Positions 42,023 through 50,854 of a DNA stretch of 64,000 nt are shown piece by piece. The notes beneath the pieces were generated by a model that saw only the letters and a program-made list of their open reading frames with translations, did no database searches and was not told the DNA's origin. Position 1 is the stretch's first letter. Each line of letters begins with the position of its first letter. Made by a program: the position numbers and the translations under genes. The stretch is taken from positions 10,698 through 74,697 of the forward strand of contig JAZUPW010000008.1 in NCBI GenBank assembly GCA_045605385.1. The letters are read 5' to 3'. Origin of the DNA: SIG607 sp045605385. GTDB taxonomy: Bacteria > Bacillota > Clostridia > Oscillospirales > Acutalibacteraceae.

Positions 42023-43870
42023 TTAAACCACCACAGGCAACACCGTTTCGTCGCCGCAGATGTTGCGGATTTTCAGGCGAAGCGGTTTATTTTCGCAACG
42101 GATACGACCATCCCAAAATTCTTTGGTTTTGTTGCCGTTTATGATGACATAACCGTTTTTGTCGATCTTGATCTCGCTGTCGGAGTGCCATTCGCCTTCG
42201 GTTGCGGTGCAGTCAACGCTCAGGAACTCGATAAGCTCCAAGCCGTCCTCGCTGATTTCAATGGGTTTATAAGGCTTCTTTGCCGAAGAGTTGAGAAGTG
42301 CCTTTTGATTAAACTCGGCAATTTTAGAAAGAACTCGGTCGCTGATGAATTTGTCAATCGTTACAGCATAGCCACCGAGAAGATCCTCGTGTGTTTCTTC
42401 GGCGTGGAACTCTGCATAATCACCGATAATAACATCATCAAGAATTGTTTTAAGATCACGGAGTTCGATTTCAATGTTGGTACTGTCATCCTCTTTGATA
42501 AATTTCAAAATCTCAGCTTCATCGGTGATGTCAATGTAATAAACGATTACTTTCTTAATACCAGCATCCAAATCGGGAATAGCCTGATGAATAATGCGGT
42601 TCATCGTAACCTTATCAAGCAGTTTCGATGCGCTATCCATAAGGTTAGAAACATAGACGGGAACTGTACCGAGCTTGCTATCGGAAATTGCACCTTCCCA
42701 GAAGGAGTCAAGAGAATCCTCGTTTTTAAGTCCGGGAATCAATGATTTGATTTTATCCATTGTCTGAACGGGATTGCGGTAAAGCTGAACGCCGTCTTTG
42801 ATTTCGAGTACATCAAACTCTGCGCCATCGGCAACAAGACGATCACGGGTTGTTTGAATAGAATTAAGGCCAATATCGCAATGAATAAACCTACGATTAA
42901 GTTTATTTGCTACAGCAGCAGTAACTCCACTTCCGCCAAAGAAATCGGCAACGACCATATTTTCGTTAGATGATGCCTTGATAATTCGCTCTAATAGTTT
43001 CTCGGATTTTTGGGTGGCATAATCTACATTTTCCCCTGGATACCTTGCGGCTCTTTGTATATCAACCCACCAATCCTCTGGAACTTTTCCATTTTCGTTA
43101 AGAACGATTGCATCAAAATCCATTCCGCCTTTACCAATTACATTTCGATTGGCTCTATCTAAACTGCCTTCGGCGTAAGGGATTCTTATATCTTCTTTAT
43201 TGAAAACATAATTTTCACTCTTGGAAAATCTACATATCGTGTCATGTTTTTTAGGAAAATCCAATCCAACATTAGACACGGCTGTATAACACCAAATAAT
43301 CTCATTTCTGAAATTATCTTCCCCAAAAATTTCATCTAAAAGAATTTTAACATAATGTATAATATGCCAATCAAGATGAACATATATTGAGGCCGTTTCA
43401 CTCATTACAGACTTAATCGCAATCAAATTTTCATACATCCAGTTGAGATATTTTTCTTTATCCCAAACATCTCCGTACATCTTTTCTTCAAAAGCCTTGA
43501 GTTCCTCAACGTCAAGTTCCTGTTCTGCTTGGGCGATAGCTTCTGCCACCTTGGGATTACGGCGGATATACACTTTCTTGGCGTAATCAGCACCACTTGC
43601 AAAAGGAGGATCAATATAAACAAGGTCAACCTGAATGCCTTGTTCTTTGAGATAGGCACAAGCAGATACACATTCACCGCGAATAATCATATTATCGTCG
43701 GCGTTTTCACCCACGGTTTCCTGCTTTTCCATTTCATACAAAGGCATACCACGCTGGAGTGTCATCGAAATATCGTCAGCACCCTTATATCTCAATATTC
43801 TGTTAAAGTTACCGAGCACGGCTTGTCCCTCAATCGGCTCCGGTATAAACGGTACATATTTAATCGGCAT
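42023..43870 (-). CDS. Type III restriction-modification DNA methyltransferase (Mod)
   Basis: 615 residues. Beta-class order of motifs: YIDPPFASGADY (motif IV, DPPF) at about residue 85, then VVADFFGGSGVTAAV (motif I, SAM binding) at about 305. This order and the length fit type III Mod proteins that methylate adenine N6 and carry the target-recognition region in the middle. It overlaps the membrane-protein gene by 11 bp and is last in the operon; in most type III systems mod comes first. The recognition site cannot be predicted. Confidence 0.9.
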   Translation of the reverse strand: MPIKYVPFIPEPIEGQAVLGNFNRILRYKGADDISMTLQRGMPLYEMEKQETVGENADDNMIIRGECVSACAYLKEQGIQVDLVYIDPPFASGADYAKKVYIRRNPKVAEAIAQAEQELDVEELKAFEEKMYGDVWDKEKYLNWMYENLIAIKSVMSETASIYVHLDWHIIHYVKILLDEIFGEDNFRNEIIWCYTAVSNVGLDFPKKHDTICRFSKSENYVFNKEDIRIPYAEGSLDRANRNVIGKGGMDFDAIVLNENGKVPEDWWVDIQRAARYPGENVDYATQKSEKLLERIIKASSNENMVVADFFGGSGVTAAVANKLNRRFIHCDIGLNSIQTTRDRLVADGAEFDVLEIKDGVQLYRNPVQTMDKIKSLIPGLKNEDSLDSFWEGAISDSKLGTVPVYVSNLMDSASKLLDKVTMNRIIHQAIPDLDAGIKKVIVYYIDITDEAEILKFIKEDDSTNIEIELRDLKTILDDVIIGDYAEFHAEETHEDLLGGYAVTIDKFISDRVLSKIAEFNQKALLNSSAKKPYKPIEISEDGLELIEFLSVDCTATEGEWHSDSEIKIDKNGYVIINGNKTKEFWDGRIRCENKPLRLKIRNICGDETVLPVVV

Positions 43871-44591
43871 TGTCGATATCCTCCGTATTTAAAAGATTAT
43901 TCTCTATTCGTTCTAAAAACACTTCGAAATTATCTTTAATCACTAGCCATTCATCGCTTTCTTCAACGATACGATGCAAAAGTTCGTTGTTGCGTTTATT
44001 TTCCTCTTCGATTTTTTCAAGAAAATGATTGTTGCTTTGTTGAGTTATTAGTATTATTGCAAAAGACACAACGGTTATAATCTCTTGGATCAACGGAGAA
44101 ACCGTAATAAGTGTAGCAACAATTAATGAAACAAATAAAAGTAAAAAGCCTATATATGCAAAGATATGTGCAGCTATTTTAAATATCTTTTCTTTTTCTC
44201 TGTCTTCAGAATTCAATTTTTCCAAATCATCAATAATTTCCAATACCTTTTTAATTCTATTTTTGGGAGCAAGCGCCTTTTCTTGCAATTTGGTCAAATC
44301 ATATTCGGTATCTTTATATTTTTCGACATTCTCATCCAATTTCAAAAAAAATGATAACGCTTCTTCTTTTTTTGTTCTTGCCCTTGTTACAAAATCATCT
44401 GTAATATCACATGACTTCTTTTTCGTTTGATAAAGCAAAGTGAAAAAATCTTCAATAGCAAAAAACATACTAGAAAATGTAATTGCAAATATTATAGGAT
44501 TCCAAAGAGTAAAATCGAGAATTACCCTTAAGATGACGCTTATACCGATAAAAGTTATGTACGCCCACATAAATATAGCATTTCGCTTCAA
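43860..44591 (-). CDS. Four-helix membrane/coiled-coil protein inside the R-M operon
   Basis: 243 residues with two hydrophobic helix pairs (about 7-27 and 31-52; 142-165 and 167-187). Between them lies a charged helical segment (KKEEALSFFLKLDENVEKY), and a C-terminal coiled coil follows (NHFLEKIEEENKRNNELL). No family recognised with confidence; the two-helix plus coiled-coil plan recalls SLATT-type pore-forming effectors of defence systems, but no diagnostic motif is seen. It starts 3 bp after res and overlaps mod by 11 bp, so it is tightly co-translated with both. Confidence 0.75.
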   Translation of the reverse strand: MKRNAIFMWAYITFIGISVILRVILDFTLWNPIIFAITFSSMFFAIEDFFTLLYQTKKKSCDITDDFVTRARTKKEEALSFFLKLDENVEKYKDTEYDLTKLQEKALAPKNRIKKVLEIIDDLEKLNSEDREKEKIFKIAAHIFAYIGFLLLFVSLIVATLITVSPLIQEIITVVSFAIILITQQSNNHFLEKIEEENKRNNELLHRIVEESDEWLVIKDNFEVFLERIENNLLNTEDIDNAD

Positions 44592-44594
44592 ATT

Positions 44595-47462
44595 TTATCC
44601 CTCCTTAAAAAACTCACAGATCTTCCGGCGAGTCAGTGTCATTCTATCCTTTTCAGGTAGTGTATCTTCTAAATATAGATAGTCGAAGCGTTCATAACCG
44701 AATGCTGTGTTATTCTGCTTGGAAAACTCTGTTTCCATAAAGGTTTTCTTATCCATGAACGTGGGATCTTTAGCATAAATTTCGCCCTTAGTTTCTACAA
44801 CGATGATCTTATGAATCATACCATCTTTGCGCTTAATAATCAGGAAGTCAGGGGTATAGATGCCAATGTAACTCCATTTGCTTCCGTTCTTCTTATAACA
44901 TTTGATCTTAAATTCGGTCATAGCACGGTCGCCGTTGTAGTAAACCTCCAAGCCAAGATTTTCGATCTCATCAAAGGACAACACTTCTTTTAAGAAGGTC
45001 TGCTCAAAGCCGCTATCAGTACGGTAGGGCAAATAGTGGAAGGAATGATCTTTTCGAGGGTGAGAGCTAATTTTCGATCTGAGCATTTCTACAATTTTTG
45101 TATCGCCCATTTCTTCTGCCAGAGTAATCATCTGTTGTGTTTTTGGATCAGCCTTTAATTTCCCGGTATCATCCAATATGATTCTATCGACCATTTGCAC
45201 ATCAGGATAGTAGTTCTGTGGCTTGTCGGTATAAACTTCAGGAGTGAAGTTTGCAATATTCAAGAGATTGGCTTCTTCGGGTATCAGTTCTTCAGTGGTG
45301 TTAAAGTCAAACTTATCGCAGAATGCTTTACGGATATTTGCTTCTACCAACTTGCGATTGTATTTGGAACTGTAGTAATAGGAACCGTTTTTTTCGTAGG
45401 TGATTATCTGATATACCGAAGTTAATTGTTCCGAATACTGCATCAGCTCCGCAACTGTGGGTGAGCCAAAACCGCCTTTCATAATTCCGTATATCCAAGA
45501 ATTAAAGGTGGCTGGTTCGGTGCCATACTCTGCATCGTCAACGGTGATACTGGTCTTACTTTCGTCCATTGAAAGATCGGTAGTTTTGATAATGCTGTCT
45601 GCAAGGCGTGCTGAATCAGCCGAAGCTGCAATCGTGTTTGCAGGATCAGCTTTCTCTACAGTCAGGGTATCATAATTGATTTTAAGCTGATAAAAATCAA
45701 CTTTGGGAAGTTTCAAATGTGCTGTACGGTTATAACGCTTTAGCGGTGTTTTACTATTATCAGCAGACGAAAACTCCTTGAGCGAGATGTGATGCTGCTG
45801 TTCGAGCTGTACATTTAACTTGTCAGCATTACTCTCATTCAAATAAATAAGAGCGGTTTCGGGATTGCCTTTAATCACCTGACGCAAGCAACGGCAGGAA
45901 GTTTGCAGAACCATATTTGTGGGGCAGTCGCCCTCTTGAGAAAGAATGATACCTGTAAGACTGCGGCAGTCCCAGCCTTCTTTACCAATCTGCACAAGAA
46001 GAATAATGCGGATATTGGAAATAGACTTGTCCAAAATATCGAACTGCATTTGACTGTCGGCAGGCATTTTGTACTGCTTATTGCCCTTGTGGAATTTGAG
46101 GATTACATCCGTTCCAAGACCGTATTCTGCAACAATACGTGATACCAACGGATAGACAACTTCCTCTAATTTTTCGATAGTACCGCAGTAGATACCAAGT
46201 TTGGCAGTCAGTCCATCGGCATAGACAGTGTCCTTGTATGTATCAAGGAACTCTCTGACACCTTTTTCGATAATCAAACTACTGTCTGCGATATCTGCAA
46301 TTTTTACGATAGGATGTTTTAAGAAGTTGCCTACACCATCAATAAGAGGATAGTAGTAAACAATGTTTGTGATCTCAGCAGTACCAACAGAAAGAGAATC
46401 TACAACCTTGAACTTCTCTGCTTTTTCAAGATAAGGTGTTCCAGAAAAACCGATAACGGAATTGACGGTGTTATTCTGCGCCCATTTAGTTACGACAGCA
46501 CGAAGCTTTATTTCATCGCTAACAGCGTGATGAACCTCGTCAATGAAAATGGAAAGGGAAGGTAATTTGCCAATAAGGTTACGAAGCTCATTAGCTTGTC
46601 TGTCCTTCTCGTCGTCACTTTCTTCAAACAGACTAATCTGACCGTTTTTCTCTTGAATACGGTCAAGAATAACCTTTTCAGCGTTAGTTACAGCGACCAA
46701 ACCGAAAAGCTCGGAAAGCGGCTGATGATTAGCAATCTTTTGAACATTCGGGTTCTTGATTTTATTTGATTTATTGGCAGTCTTTCCCTGATCCAATACT
46801 TCAAAGGAGATCATTCGCCTAATATCTGTCGCCGCTGGTTCGGGAATGATCCACGCAGGGTTAAAGTTCTGAATAGTTTTAAGGCTCGGTACAACAGAGG
46901 ATTTCAAGCCGGAAGGCGCAAATATGATAAAGTTGTGCGCAAAAGCGGGATTTGCAGGCTCGTTCAGAGCGAAATATAAATCAAGATAGATAAATGTCGC
47001 CATCAAATATGTCTTGCCCGCACCCATCGGAAGGCTAAAGAGATAGTCGGTATAGGAAACACCATAAAAGGCAGTACGAAAGAAACTATCATAGTCAATG
47101 CTTGACGGATCTTTCTTAATTTGCTTTTCAAGCTTTTCGGAAACCTGTTCGCCTTTGTCGTTAGTCAAACGAGCATATTCGAATAATGCGGTTGCCGCAG
47201 GGTTTTCTTTCAAGTATTCACGCACTGCTGTAGACAATTCTATATCGTTCAAATTGATAGAGTTAAAGCAACCATATCTAAAAAGGAACTCCAATGGCTT
47301 ACATTCACAACCGATTTTGAGGAACAGATAAACCTTGATAGCTTCAATCTGAGCATCTCTCATTTGCCCGGTTTTCTCTATATATTCAATTAAATTACGA
47401 ACAGTGCATTGCTCGGAAGCATACCACTCTTTGCACTTGCTCTCTATCATTTTATAGAACAT
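44595..47462 (-). CDS. Type III restriction endonuclease subunit (Res)
   Basis: 955 residues. Superfamily 2 helicase motifs: LPMGAGKTYLMATF (Walker A, about residue 147), IDEVHHAVSDE (DEAD-box II), GFSGTPYLEKAE (III) and a VLQTSCRCLRQV motif VI. The C-terminal nuclease shows the PD-(D/E)xK pattern as TPDFLI ... VVETKGEI (about residues 885-905). It uses ATP to translocate and cut DNA with Mod. Start ATG with GGAGGA. It is the first gene of the operon. Confidence 0.92.
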   Translation of the reverse strand: MFYKMIESKCKEWYASEQCTVRNLIEYIEKTGQMRDAQIEAIKVYLFLKIGCECKPLEFLFRYGCFNSINLNDIELSTAVREYLKENPAATALFEYARLTNDKGEQVSEKLEKQIKKDPSSIDYDSFFRTAFYGVSYTDYLFSLPMGAGKTYLMATFIYLDLYFALNEPANPAFAHNFIIFAPSGLKSSVVPSLKTIQNFNPAWIIPEPAATDIRRMISFEVLDQGKTANKSNKIKNPNVQKIANHQPLSELFGLVAVTNAEKVILDRIQEKNGQISLFEESDDEKDRQANELRNLIGKLPSLSIFIDEVHHAVSDEIKLRAVVTKWAQNNTVNSVIGFSGTPYLEKAEKFKVVDSLSVGTAEITNIVYYYPLIDGVGNFLKHPIVKIADIADSSLIIEKGVREFLDTYKDTVYADGLTAKLGIYCGTIEKLEEVVYPLVSRIVAEYGLGTDVILKFHKGNKQYKMPADSQMQFDILDKSISNIRIILLVQIGKEGWDCRSLTGIILSQEGDCPTNMVLQTSCRCLRQVIKGNPETALIYLNESNADKLNVQLEQQHHISLKEFSSADNSKTPLKRYNRTAHLKLPKVDFYQLKINYDTLTVEKADPANTIAASADSARLADSIIKTTDLSMDESKTSITVDDAEYGTEPATFNSWIYGIMKGGFGSPTVAELMQYSEQLTSVYQIITYEKNGSYYYSSKYNRKLVEANIRKAFCDKFDFNTTEELIPEEANLLNIANFTPEVYTDKPQNYYPDVQMVDRIILDDTGKLKADPKTQQMITLAEEMGDTKIVEMLRSKISSHPRKDHSFHYLPYRTDSGFEQTFLKEVLSFDEIENLGLEVYYNGDRAMTEFKIKCYKKNGSKWSYIGIYTPDFLIIKRKDGMIHKIIVVETKGEIYAKDPTFMDKKTFMETEFSKQNNTAFGYERFDYLYLEDTLPEKDRMTLTRRKICEFFKEG

Positions 47463-47609
47463 ACTGTTCCTCCAAATATAAATTTTAACAAGACTGTATT
47501 ATAAATTAGTTTTTGTTTTATTCTATCACATAATCCATAGTTTTACAATAAAAATACCACTTACGACACAAATTTGTCGTAGAACAAAAAAGACCATTCA
47601 CAAGTCAAT

Positions 47610-47629
47610 TTGTCGTAAATGTGTCGTAA
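47610..47629 (+). repeat. Right copy of the TGTCGTAA-type direct repeat
   Basis: TTGTCGTAAATGTGTCGTAA; pairs with 41723-41742. It contains two TGTCGTAA units 11 bp apart. Confidence 0.8.
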
Positions 47630-47659
47630 CTCATATTTTTAAGCAATAATATGGATAAA

Positions 47660-47697
47660 CGAAAAGCCGCAAACGCTATCAAATAAGCGTTTGCGGC
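47660..47697 (-). terminator. Terminator of lysS
   Basis: A 12-bp perfect stem GCCGCAAACGCT with AGCGTTTGCGGC and a minus-strand TTTTC tail, 7 bp after the lysS stop. Confidence 0.9.
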
Positions 47698-47703
47698 ATA
47701 GCT

Positions 47704-49212
47704 TTATTCCGAAAGGGGTTTCATTGTGGGGAAGAGGATTACTTCGCGGATGGTGTCGGAGTTGGTGAGCATCATTACGGTTCTGTCTACACCAATGCCC
47801 ATGCCGCCTGTGGGAGGCATACCGTATTCCATTGCGGTGAGGAAATCCTCATCAAGCATTTCTGCTTCGTCGTCGCCTCTATCGCGTAATTCAAGTTGCT
47901 TTTCAAAGCGTTCACGCTGAACAATGGGGTCGTTAAGTTCAGAATATGCATTTGCAAGTTCGCTGTGACATACAAACAACTCAAATCTTTCGGTGAGTCT
48001 TGGATCAGCGGGCGAAGCCTTTGTAAGAGGAGAAACTTCCACAGGATACATTGTAATAAAGGTAGGCTGTATAAGTTTTTCTTCAACCTTTTGGTCAAAG
48101 CAAGCATAAAGAGCGTTACCCCATGTTCTGTCGGCTGTTTCAGCCAGTTCAACACCGATTTTCTCAGCAGCGGCAACAGCCTCTTCATCATTGGTAATAG
48201 CGCCAAAGTCAACACCTGCATACTCTTTAACAGCATCTACCATTGTGAGTCTGCGCCAACCTGGGGTAAGGTCTATTTTTTCGCCCTGCCATTCAACTTC
48301 GTAAGTACCGTGAATTTCCATTGCGGCGCCCGAAATAATGCCTTCGGCAATATCCATCATATCGTGGAAATCGGCATAAGCCTGATAAAGTTCAATGCTT
48401 GTAAATTCAGGATTATGCTTTGGGTCCATACCTTCATTACGGAAAATTCTGCCTATTTCATATACGCGGTCCATACCGCCTACAATAAGACGCTTTAAGG
48501 GAAGTTCCGTAGCAATACGCATATACATATCTAAATTAAGAGTATTGTGATGTGTAATAAAGGGACGCGCACTTGCACCGCCTGCAATTGTATTAAGTAC
48601 GGGAGTTTCAACCTCAATGTAGTTCATATCATCAAGGTATTTGCGCATAAACTTTATAAACTGTGAACGGATAACAAAGTTACGCTTAACGTTATCGTTC
48701 ATAATAAGGTCAACGTAGCGCTGACGGAAACGGAGATCGTTGTTTGTAAGGCCGTGGAATTTTTCAGGCAAAGGCAAAAGTGACTTCGAAAGAAGTGTAA
48801 TAGCCTTTGTATGAACCGAAATTTCGCCTGTTCTTGTAACAAATGCAAAGCCTTCTACACCAACGATATCACCGATATCCATTTTCTTAAAAGCAGTATA
48901 TTCATCTTCGCCTATATCGTCGCGGCGGATATAACACTGAATTGTGCCTGTAGCGTCTTTAATATGGAAGAAACTAGCCTTACCCATAATTCTGCGGCTC
49001 ATAATTCTGCCCGCAATGCTAACGTTCATTTCTTCGCCTTCAACGAAAGAAGATTTAATACCTTCGGAATCGGCATCTACGTTATATTTTGTAATTTCAA
49101 AAGGATTTTTACCGCTTTCAACAAGAGCAGTTAACTTATCTCTTCTTACCTGTAAAACTTCGCTTAAATCGGCTTCTTCTGTGCCTTGAGTCATTTCAAT
49201 ATTTTCTGCCAT
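47704..49212 (-). CDS. lysS: Lysyl-tRNA synthetase (class II)
   Basis: 502 residues. An OB-fold anticodon-binding domain (about 60-165; SIAGRIMSRRIMGKASFFHI) and class II catalytic motifs: PVLNTIAGGASARPF, GMDRVYEIGRIFRNEGMDP (motif 2) and the C-terminal MPPTGGMGIGVDRTVM (motif 3). It charges tRNA-Lys. It follows greA by 12 bp, a common pair in Clostridia. Its 3' end is duplicated at 41805-41824, the far edge of the island. Confidence 0.98.
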   Translation of the reverse strand: MAENIEMTQGTEEADLSEVLQVRRDKLTALVESGKNPFEITKYNVDADSEGIKSSFVEGEEMNVSIAGRIMSRRIMGKASFFHIKDATGTIQCYIRRDDIGEDEYTAFKKMDIGDIVGVEGFAFVTRTGEISVHTKAITLLSKSLLPLPEKFHGLTNNDLRFRQRYVDLIMNDNVKRNFVIRSQFIKFMRKYLDDMNYIEVETPVLNTIAGGASARPFITHHNTLNLDMYMRIATELPLKRLIVGGMDRVYEIGRIFRNEGMDPKHNPEFTSIELYQAYADFHDMMDIAEGIISGAAMEIHGTYEVEWQGEKIDLTPGWRRLTMVDAVKEYAGVDFGAITNDEEAVAAAEKIGVELAETADRTWGNALYACFDQKVEEKLIQPTFITMYPVEVSPLTKASPADPRLTERFELFVCHSELANAYSELNDPIVQRERFEKQLELRDRGDDEAEMLDEDFLTAMEYGMPPTGGMGIGVDRTVMMLTNSDTIREVILFPTMKPLSE

Positions 49213-49224
49213 TTTAATTATCCT

Positions 49225-49698
49225 TTACTTTGAGATTGCTAACACTTCAAGTTCAATTTCGCCGTCGGGTGCTTCCGCTTTTACGCGCTGACCAACCTTA
49301 GCGCCAAGTAAAGCCTTACCAACGGGAGATTCATCGGAAATAAAGCCTTTATCGGGTGCGGCTTCTGCAGAACCAACTACCTTGAACTCCATTTCTTCTT
49401 CAAATTCAATATCAAAAACTTTAACTTTAGAACCAATCATAACTGTTTTTGTAGCGCCTTTTTTCTCTACAATAAGTTCAACGTTATTAAGCATTGATTC
49501 AAGTTCAACAATACGGGCTTCTATTTTAGCCTGTTCATTCTTTGCTTCATCGTATTCGCTGTTTTCGGATAAATCGCCGTAACCGCGTGCAACCTTGATT
49601 TTTTCGGCAATTTCCGTACGGCCTGTAGTCTTTAATTCTTCAAGCTCGTCCTGTAATTTCTTCAGACCCTCGTCTGTGAGTTTAATAGTCTTTGCCAT
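49225..49698 (-). CDS. greA: Transcription elongation factor GreA
   Basis: 157 residues. The N-terminal coiled coil carries GDLSENSEYDEAKNEQAK with the acidic tip residues that enter the RNA polymerase channel; the C-terminal FKBP-like domain ends SPVGKALLGAKVGQ. It restarts backtracked polymerase by stimulating RNA cleavage. AGAGGG site. First gene of the greA-lysS operon. Confidence 0.97.
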   Translation of the reverse strand: MAKTIKLTDEGLKKLQDELEELKTTGRTEIAEKIKVARGYGDLSENSEYDEAKNEQAKIEARIVELESMLNNVELIVEKKGATKTVMIGSKVKVFDIEFEEEMEFKVVGSAEAAPDKGFISDESPVGKALLGAKVGQRVKAEAPDGEIELEVLAISK

Positions 49699-49744
49699 AA
49701 TAAAACCATCCCTCTAAATTATTTAAGAAACCATAACTTTATAT

Positions 49745-49773
49745 ATTATATTATTTTTAAGTTAAAAAGTCAA
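49745..49773 (-). promoter_or_regulatory. Promoter of the greA-lysS operon
   Basis: On the minus strand TTGACT (49773-49768), 17 bp, TATAAT (49750-49745). Confidence 0.85.
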
Positions 49774-49783
49774 CAATTATTAT

Positions 49784-50728
49784 CTATCTTACTTCACAGC
49801 CCTTATAATACCATTCTAAGATTTGTTTATACGAACTGCCCTGCATTGCCATATAATTAGCGCCGTACTGACTCATTCCGCAAAGGTGACCGTATCCGCG
49901 TACCGAAAAGTAAAAAACGTTATCGGCAAAAGAAACGTCAAAACTTGCGCTTTTTAAATTAAGTGCTTCTCTTATAACGGCGCCGCTTAAAGTAACTTCG
50001 CCGAAATTCATACTTAAAACCGTGCCCGAATCGCTTAGAACAGGAGAAGTAAACCAACTTGTGTGCTCTGCCGTTACACTATTTGGCGCGCACAGTTTTT
50101 CGCTTATCTGTTCTACAGTAAAAGAAGCCGAACTTAAATAATCGTTGCAAAGCATATCACCTACGCTTTCGGTTGGTACTAAATAGTCATAATGCTTTCC
50201 CCAGACGTTTTCGCTTGATTCGGTCTTCCCCGCCGAAATGGCGGTGTAAACGCTTAGAATGGGTTTATTATTATAAGTAATTATTTCACTTATTGTATCA
50301 TTTACCGCGCTGTCTATTTTGGCTTCATATTCTTTTGCATTTTCGCCCCATTTTTCGTTTGCTTGTTCTCTTGTAATAAATGCCTGATGAATATTACTGT
50401 CATCACTGATATCGTAATTTTTTGCCTTATTTTCGTTTGCCTTATAAAGCAAAAAGGTATGCGCCGCCACCGCTTGCGCCTTTAATGCTTCAATATGGTA
50501 AAGCGCAGGCATTTCGGCGGCAACCACACCGAAAAGATAATCTTTTAATTTTATTTCGGCTATTTCACCCGAAGAATTTTTCACCTTAACAACCGTTTCA
50601 TTTTCTTCCAACGTATCATTAAGCGGCGACATTACCGATATACTTTTATCTGAAGGTTTTGCCATAAGCGGCATTAAAAGTAAACAAAGTGTTAATACAA
50701 ATGCCATAAAAATGTAAAGATTTTTCAT
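49784..50728 (-). CDS. spoIID: SpoIID/LytB-domain protein (stage II sporulation protein D homologue)
   Basis: 314 residues. An N-terminal signal anchor (about 4-22), then the SpoIID domain: VVAAEMPALYHIEALKAQAV (with the catalytic Glu), AISAGKTESSENVWG, and the C-terminal VRGYGHLCGMSQYGANYMA. It is a lytic transglycosylase that trims peptidoglycan during engulfment with SpoIIP/SpoIIM. AAAGGAG site. Its presence supports a spore former. The ribosome site and upstream region lack an obvious SigE promoter. Confidence 0.9.
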   Translation of the reverse strand: MKNLYIFMAFVLTLCLLLMPLMAKPSDKSISVMSPLNDTLEENETVVKVKNSSGEIAEIKLKDYLFGVVAAEMPALYHIEALKAQAVAAHTFLLYKANENKAKNYDISDDSNIHQAFITREQANEKWGENAKEYEAKIDSAVNDTISEIITYNNKPILSVYTAISAGKTESSENVWGKHYDYLVPTESVGDMLCNDYLSSASFTVEQISEKLCAPNSVTAEHTSWFTSPVLSDSGTVLSMNFGEVTLSGAVIREALNLKSASFDVSFADNVFYFSVRGYGHLCGMSQYGANYMAMQGSSYKQILEWYYKGCEVR

Positions 50729-50756
50729 TTTAATACTCCTTTTTACACACCGATAT

Positions 50757-50784
50757 TGACTTTTAATGTTTAAAACATTAAAAT
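50757..50784 (+). promoter_or_regulatory. Promoter with a palindromic operator in its spacer
   Basis: TTGACT (50757-50762), 16 bp, TAAAAT (50779-50784). The spacer is almost entirely a 23-bp palindrome, TTTTAATGTTT-A-AAACATTAAAA (50761-50783), so a bound repressor would cover both boxes. Confidence 0.65.
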
Positions 50785-50854
50785 ATAAATGTATTTCATT
50801 TTAAATATATGTGCTTGTCTTAATAGTTATTCAGACAATAAAGAGAGGAAATTT

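Larger units (their letters stand above)
47463..47703. other. Intergenic stretch between res and lysS with repeat cluster
   Basis: It holds the upstream region of res (a minus-strand TATAAT near 47500), an inverted pair TTACGACA/TGTCGTAG (47561-47582), the direct repeat at 47610-47629 and the lysS terminator. No ORF is seen. Confidence 0.6.
41805..47732. mobile_element. Genomic island inserted at the 3' end of lysS (type III R-M island)
   Basis: A 5.9-kb segment bounded by imperfect direct repeats of the lysS 3' end. It carries a type III restriction-modification operon, TGTCGTAA-type repeats at both ends and a coding remnant at 41850-41999. No intact integrase remains. The genes differ in style from the surrounding sugar and core genes. 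Integration of an element into the 3' end of a conserved gene, with that end restored, is the well-known behaviour of tyrosine-recombinase elements; this is inferred. Confidence 0.65.
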
